In this document: one piece after another, positions 48,931 through 54,677 of the stretch
Layout of the letters: each line of letters opens with the position of its first letter
Numbering within the stretch: the stretch's first letter is position 1
Source of the DNA: Priapulus caudatus
Lineage: Eukaryota > Priapulida > Priapulimorpha > Priapulimorphida > Priapulidae
DNA length: 54,677 nucleotides
Reading direction: 5' to 3'
NCBI RefSeq assembly: GCF_000485595.1
Contig: NW_014577241.1
Location: forward strand, 294,118-348,794
The notes under the pieces: generated by a model
What the model was told of the DNA's origin: nothing
Databases searched by the model: none
What the model saw: only the letters and a program-made list of their open reading frames with translations
Translations under genes and position numbers: made by a program

Positions 48931-50772
48931 TCTCAACAACTCGTGTTCCGGTATCTGCGGCCCAGGCTCTCTCTCTACAGCTGTTTGTCAACTCAGGACC
49001 ACCTATTGCCTTTCAACAACGTATTACACGAAAAGCACGACTTAATTATCCCAATGTAGACCGTCATTGAGGAAATAAATATATATGCACACCCTCACAT
49101 ACACTCACTGGCACGCACGCACGCATACATACACACTCACACAGTCGCAGGCGTATATGACGTTATGCATTACATTTCGTAAATATATAAGCTAGTGCAA
49201 CTATAGAGACAAACCCGTTTATTTGAATATTAAATGCTTCGCAGGTTCACACATTTAAGAACAGTTCTAACCAGATAAAACAGAATAGTGGATCATTTAT
49301 TTTATAAATTAACAAACATACTAGTAAAAAGTAAAGACGCTTATATTTGTTTTGTATATTAAGCTGTTGCCGAATGACCCCCAACTAACTGATAGCTCCA
49401 GCAAGGAATGCTTGTGAACTTTAAAGCTGCTTGCTATGATGGCAACGTTTGTTGCTATCTGTCAGCAGCACAGCATTCTGCAACGCATTATAAAAACCTT
49501 ACATATTCTCGGTGGAATGTAAGTTTAGTGATATTGTAACATCGCGCAGTTGTACGTAACTCTAAGACTGGAATAATTCTAGCTAGGAAAATCTTCTGGG
49601 TCTCAGATATGTGCTATCGTATCGGGAGGGAATAAACATTTTGTTTTCATTTACTCCTGATGGTATTACCCATTGAAAATTTATAAACGTTTGTAATGAT
49701 GGAATATAATTTTGTAAAAGAAAGCCTGTATATGAAATAAGTACTATTTTGATTTCAAGTTGATCACTTTTGTAATTACTGTACATGTGCTCAACGTGTG
49801 TGGGCAGTAGCATAAAGTGAATGCTGTGAAACACTGAAACTGGTTATTTACACATTAAAAATGATAGCACGTATAATGTAAAAGCTCCACGTATGCATTG
49901 CACACAAACTTCGTTAAGCAAAATGAAAGCCGACAGAAGACAAAAGTTTTGCAACAACAAACAACAACATCTTTATTTTAACATACCTATATATTTACAC
50001 AGCAAAAAGCATCTTTCAACAAGCTTACTGCCTCCAGTCTACAAGGGCTGGTGATATTATAGAATGAAGACATGTATCATGCCTGCCACGGAAACTGTTT
50101 CATAGAAGACTTTGGAGAACTTAGAATGTCTATATATATTAACGAACTGTACCACTGCTGACAACACACAACATAAATACTGTTTAATTATTACACAACC
50201 TTGCATGATTTGCACACTGTCTGATGCTGTCGCATACGCCCTGTCTATAATAGCATGATACTGCGCCGAACAACATGCAAGGCAAATACTAAAGTTGACA
50301 CAGGATTGGACCATCCATGCACTCTCATCACGTATACATAGTATTGCGTCGTGAACGTTTTATATGCAGCGTTTATTATTGTGAGCACGGGCAACGACGT
50401 TACATCATCGCTTCGTGATAACGCAGCATCCCTTCCCGCGTTAAGAAACAGTGGCTACACGTATGTCTATATTTACATATTGAGGTTACTGCGCATGAAT
50501 TCGTACCCGTACGAGGTGCATTGTGGGAACCCAAGCCGCAGGCTCGACAGTGGACTCTGCAACTATGGCAACCTGGCATCCGCGCTCGCCATCTCCATGG
50601 TTACCGACGACGACGGTGACGAGGTCTGCTGCTCATGGTTACCGCGTCGTCAGATTCCCCGAGTCGTCGTTGCTGTACGTGCCATTCTGTAAGATAGACG
50701 ACGGAGACTGTGAGAATTCGGTGACCTGCCGCATGCACCGATTACCAGTTACAGCCGTCATCACCCCTCCAA

Positions 50773-50975
50773 ACATCGTAGGATCGCGCTATCATCGGAT
50801 TAAATGACTCTTTAACAAACGGAAAGTAAGCAGAAACAATATGTGAACATTTAACAGATTGTGCACATCATCGTAGGATCGCGCTATCATCGGATTAAAT
50901 GACTCTAACAAACGTTTAAATAACAAATAAACGAAAAGATGGGAACATTCAACAGTTTGTGCACATATGACTACT
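50773..50975. repeat. Local tandem duplication of about 95 bp
   Basis: ATCGTAGGATCGCGCTATCA plus TCGGATTAAATGACTCT occurs at 50774 and again near 50868, followed in both by AACA(T)TTAACAG/CAACAG..TTGTGCACAT. Confidence 0.75.
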
Positions 50976-51819
50976 ACCGGCGAGGTGTTTAGGTCTTTGT
51001 TGATTGCACAGCGAGAATGTTAAATGTATCCGTTCACAATGCAGCCCCATAGCGCCGTTGAGTCAGTTTCAAGACAGTGTCAAGGGCAAGGTTAGATACG
51101 GGCAATCGTCATCTAAAAAAGATAAAACAACATCGTAATTCAAACCAGCTAACTTCATCATCCTGTAACGCAAAGTTCACCTTACAACAATGCTACAGGT
51201 CTTAAGACTAATTATATTACAGACGAAAAAGTCAAGAAAACAACTATTCCATTATAAATCGCCCTTTACATCATGCAACATACATGTACTTATATATATA
51301 TTTTCAATTACACGTAAGCCGGATTAGTGCATGTTGGAAGCAATATTGCACTTACCAATCTAATCTCAACCTTCCTGTTAGAGTTTAGCAAAAATCGTGA
51401 TAAATAAAAATTGGTGGCAGACAAGTGCAAGGCAGAAAGTGCTAAGCACAGCCCCGACATGCAGATATTTTAGCCTCAAACGTGTGGCTAGTCGGGAATG
51501 ATCGTTAGAATTAACTCAAGCAAGCAAATGCACATTGTCCGCGTAGATGTATTTCAACAACCATCGTAACGTGACCTAGAGAACGAAAGGCGTCAATATC
51601 ATGAAATATCCTCAGGCAATATAACATTTGTAGACGCAGGCATAATTCCTAGAATTCCAGATTTTTGATTTTACCAGGTATACAGGGAGGGCAACAAGTG
51701 TGATTCAAAGATAGACAGGAGCCACGTGGGGCGAAAGTTGAAAAGAAAGGGAAAGCCACAGAGATGTGGTGGTGAAAGGGAGGACAGAAGAAAGAGAGGC
51801 GTTAGACAGCATTATCATT

Positions 51820-52040
51820 CATGCTTCACCCCTCTCCACTCTCCCCCTCCATCTCATCCTCCACCGCCTCCCAAGCCCCTCCTCTCTGTTCTCTGCCTCA
51901 TCACCTTCCTGCCATTCTCTCATCTACCTCCACCTCTACTCCTCCCTTTCTGTCTGCGGCTCCTCCTCTCTTCACCCCTCTCTCTCTCTGCACTCATTTT
52001 CTTCTTCACCTTCTTGCCCCTCCTTGTCTCATGGTGCCTC
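51820..52040. repeat. Pyrimidine-rich low-complexity stretch
   Basis: Nearly continuous C/T on the + strand with CTCC and CTCT motifs. Three overlapping ORFs in different frames reflect the composition. Confidence 0.75.
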
Positions 52041-53134
52041 GTGATATATTTTCTCCAGAATTCATAGGTCTACATTCAGGACATAAAGCCACTAATGAAG
52101 GTAAAGCTTAGCCACTGTGACCCAATTAACCAGAAGCAGATTCGATCCATATATATATATATATATATATTGTAGTGACCTCTGACCATTTTAAACTGCA
52201 CTGGATCAATACACATCGGCAGAAACTAGCCAGAACCAGTTACTCAACATTACTATCCCAATAGCAAAGCCTCATCCACGTCCACGAACTAACAGCAAAT
52301 CTATAGGAGAGCAAAGGTTTGGGTTTATAATAACCAGTATATATAGCAAAGGCCTATAACCAGACGGTTTTACATTCACCCCTGCTGATGGCTTTCAGGG
52401 AAGTTTGCAAGGTAGCAAATTGAAACGTACCACCAGTAAAACGACAATGAAAAACGCAACGTGCACCCCCTACAACATGGTATGTTACTCAACAAGATTC
52501 TATGCAGTGCTTATGAGGTTTGAATAAGTCATGCCTTGATACAAGGATGAGAGAAAAAAATATGTATGTGATCAAGAGCATATAACATGTTTATTTACAT
52601 GCTCTTAATGTGAGGAGAAAACAACATGGGCAGATGAAGCTTACTTGAAAAGTCATACTACAGCGTTACAAATTGACACAAACTAAATATGACTTCCCGA
52701 GAAATCTGTGCCGACAAACACAACATTATGATAAAAACGAATAACCAGTTTCATAGTCATTCGTTTTTACTTGCTGTTGAATTGGCTTGCGTGCATGCAT
52801 GCGAGCGTGTAAGAAATAAACAAAATTCTTTCAACATGACAACTATTCGCAGTATCAACTATCATCCAAACAATTCTACCAAACGTTTCCTACTGCGAAC
52901 CTAGATGCTAGTTGTGAACAGAGGAACGTTACTGCGACCCCCCTCTCCCTCCATCCCTCCCACTCTACCTTCCCTGGTCAATACGCGAGGCAGAGAAGAA
53001 GGTACAAGAAGCCCAGCTGTGCGTGCCAGTAATCATGCAGCAATGCGAGACGCCAACAAACAATTAACAGTTGAAACAATTAACAGCCGTCGTCCTCGTT
53101 AACACGCATTCTGTAATCAGCTCCCTAGTGGACA

Positions 53135-53225
53135 TGTAGCGGTTATGCGGACAAGTGTAGCGGTTATGCGGACAAGTGTAGCGGATACGTGAACAAGTGT
53201 AGGAACGGTTATGCGGACAAGCGTA
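53135..53225. repeat. 21-bp repeat, four copies
   Basis: The unit GTAGCGGTTATGCGGACAAG recurs four times with one diverged copy (GCGGATACGTGAACAAG). Confidence 0.8.
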
Positions 53226-53325
53226 GTGCAGAAGCCAAGCTATAGGCTGGTGCAATTCTCACGCCTGTGCTGTTTATGTGACCATGGATCGATCATGTGT
53301 CACGCTCCAAGCTCATCCCCAGTGC

Positions 53326-53329
<4 letters not shown>

Positions 53330-53366
<37 letters not shown>
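53330..53366. repeat. (TC)n microsatellite
   Basis: About 18 TC units. Confidence 0.95.
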
Positions 53367-53368
<2 letters not shown>

Positions 53369-53667
53369 ACAAACCCCAGGGGAAACTGAGCGGAAACCCA
53401 ATGCAAATTTCCCAACTTTTAATAAAAAAACCCGCAATTCTCCTCCCCTCGCGTAACTCGAAGCACCGGAAATAAGTGAAGTGCATCTCACGTCAACATA
53501 TTAAATAAATAATAAATAATAAATATATCGAGAGCTCCCGTTATCTCGCGGAGCTAACAAACAGCTAAGAGAGAGACGGCGGCCGGGGATTCGCTTAGAG
53601 TGCAGCGCGTAGTGTTTTAGGGTGGAGATGCCGCCTTCCTCCCCCCACGCGTGTGCACACGTACATT

Positions 53668-53792
53668 CTACAACAACTCCTGATGGTCGACACCATCAAA
53701 AGGGAAATCTATTTCCTCGACGACGCAGCCGTAGGCGAGAGGTGTCAGCTTGTAGAGGGTGTGCAGCGACACGCGCAAACATGGTAACTCGT
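53668..53792 (-). CDS. Possible terminal exon of an unidentified minus-strand gene
   Basis: On the minus strand, an acceptor-like GGTTCTGTTGCAG precedes an open segment encoding DELPCLRVSLHTLYKLTPLA then YGCVVEEIDFPFDG and a TAG stop (53668-53670). The residue make-up (mixed hydrophobic and acidic, not low-complexity) looks like real protein and unlike the surrounding ORFs. I do not recognise the family. The rest of the gene would lie beyond the window or in the satellite to the right. Confidence 0.35.
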
Positions 53793-54029
53793 CTGCAACA
53801 GAACCCACAATACTTCTGCCTGACGTCCGTCCGTCTGCCAGCGTGAAACCACCGTGCAGGCTGCACCGCTGCACCACCGCACACAGCATCCTACCCCCCC
53901 CCCTCCACCTACATCGTTACTCTACTCCATCCCAGCCTCTCCCGCCAATTATAGTACTTGTAATACTATAACATAGCCTTCTAAATCTGTACTTACTGGC
54001 CCTGGCGAGCACGCTGCCAATTGTAGCCT

Positions 54030-54677
54030 TTTCTCCTGACCCTTCTACCCTCCCAGCCCCACTGTTGTTGCTGTAACCAACACTAATACGTACCCTCCCC
54101 CACTGTAGCCTGCCTTACTGCTCCTGCTACCCTCCCAGCCCCACTGTAGTTGCTGTAACTAACACTAATACGTACCCTCCCCCACTGTAGCCTGCCTTAC
54201 TGCTCCTGCTACCCTCCCAGCCCCACTGTAGTTGCTGTAACCAACACTAATACGTACCCTCCCCCACTGTAGCCTGCCTTACTGCTCCTGCTACCCTCCC
54301 AGCCCCACTGTAGTTGCTGTAACCAACACTAACACGTACCCTCCCCCACTGTAGCCTGCCTTACTGCTCCTGCTACCCTCCCAGCCCCACTGTAGTTGCT
54401 GTAACCAACACTAACACGTACCCTCCCCCACTGTAGCCTCCCCTACTGACCCTGCTATCCTCCCAGCCCCACTGTAGTTGCTGTAACCAACACTAATACG
54501 TACCCTCCCCCACTGCAGCCTGCCTTACTGCTCCTGCTACCTTCCCAGCCCCACTGTAGTTGCTGTAACTAACACTAATACGTACCCTCCCCCACTGTAG
54601 CCTCCCCTACTGACCCTGCTATCCTCCCAGCCCCACTGTAGTTGCTGTAACCAACACTAATATATACTCTGCCTGCT
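54030..54677. repeat. 82-bp satellite, about eight copies, running off the window
   Basis: The unit contains CCCTCCCAGCCCCACTGTAG, TTGCTGTAACCAACACTAAT and ACGTACCCTCCCCCACTGTA. CAGCCCC starts at 54054, 54136, 54218 and 54300, exactly 82 apart. Variants (ACTAACACG, CCTCCCCTACTGACC) alternate among units. Confidence 0.93.

Larger units (their letters stand above)
48931..53660. other. Intergenic, no gene recognised
   Basis: AT-rich DNA with many short ORFs but no recognisable domain. It includes a local duplication (50773-50975), a pyrimidine-rich stretch (51820-52040), (TA)n at 52149-52170, a 21-base repeat near 53140-53225 and (TC)n at 53330-53366. Confidence 0.5.

Noticed and set aside
50523-50807. 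ORF of 94 residues between 50.5 and 50.8 kb
   Set aside because: No domain, no splice context, and its 3' part lies in a local tandem duplication.

Overview
The window is genomic DNA from an invertebrate animal. I cannot name the species. The evidence is GT-AG introns, two conserved animal genes (UCKL1 and SET), vertebrate-style TTAGGG telomere-like repeats, many short foldback or terminal-inverted-repeat elements, and abundant micro- and minisatellites. All well-supported genes are on the + strand; a single terminal-exon candidate lies on the - strand near the right end. There are three gaps (15999-16008, 26164-26269, 39440-39449).

Layout. Positions 1-2100 hold repeats: a foldback element, a short interstitial telomere-like tract, and one copy of a family ending in CAGGGTTCTCC. 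Positions 2450-7666 carry UCKL1 (uridine-cytidine kinase-like 1) in twelve recognisable exons, covering the kinase half and the UPRTase-like half; the extreme N-terminus is not securely found. Positions 9169-13850 carry SET (I2PP2A/TAF-I, NAP family) in five exons, with two mobile-element relics in its second intron. Positions 13.9-18.3 kb are repeat-rich without a recognisable gene.

From 18.4 to 48.3 kb there is a head-to-tail array of BEN-domain genes, called BEN-A to BEN-F here: BEN-A (18446-19542), BEN-B (23067-24535), BEN-C (30105-31441), BEN-D (multi-exon, present twice: 35713-39262 incomplete, and 39450-43780 with the C-terminal exon), BEN-E (44832-45674) and BEN-F (46908-48287). They share one plan: a short N-terminal amphipathic or coiled-coil helix, a long low-complexity and acidic linker with a psi-K-x-E (mostly KQE) sumoylation-type motif, and a BEN domain (a split one in BEN-D) toward the C-terminus. 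BEN-A, -B and -C also share the same 5' splice acceptor and reading-frame phase, so they are duplicates that kept non-coding flank. The likely role is sequence-specific DNA binding and SUMO-linked repression or chromatin organisation; this is inferred from the family and not shown by the sequence.

The two BEN-D copies are nearly identical in unique sequence, differ in minisatellite length and are separated by a 10-N gap. Much of the DNA before copy 1 (about 31.5-36.4 kb) looks like uncorrected long-read sequence, with many single-base indels in tandem repeats and a frameshift in an exon. An unmerged second haplotype or a gap-filling artefact is therefore at least as likely as a real tandem duplication. 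From 48.3 kb to the end I see mostly AT-rich intergenic DNA, minisatellites (including one that grew out of the BEN-F stop codon), a pyrimidine-rich stretch, the candidate - strand last exon (53668-53792) and an 82-bp satellite.
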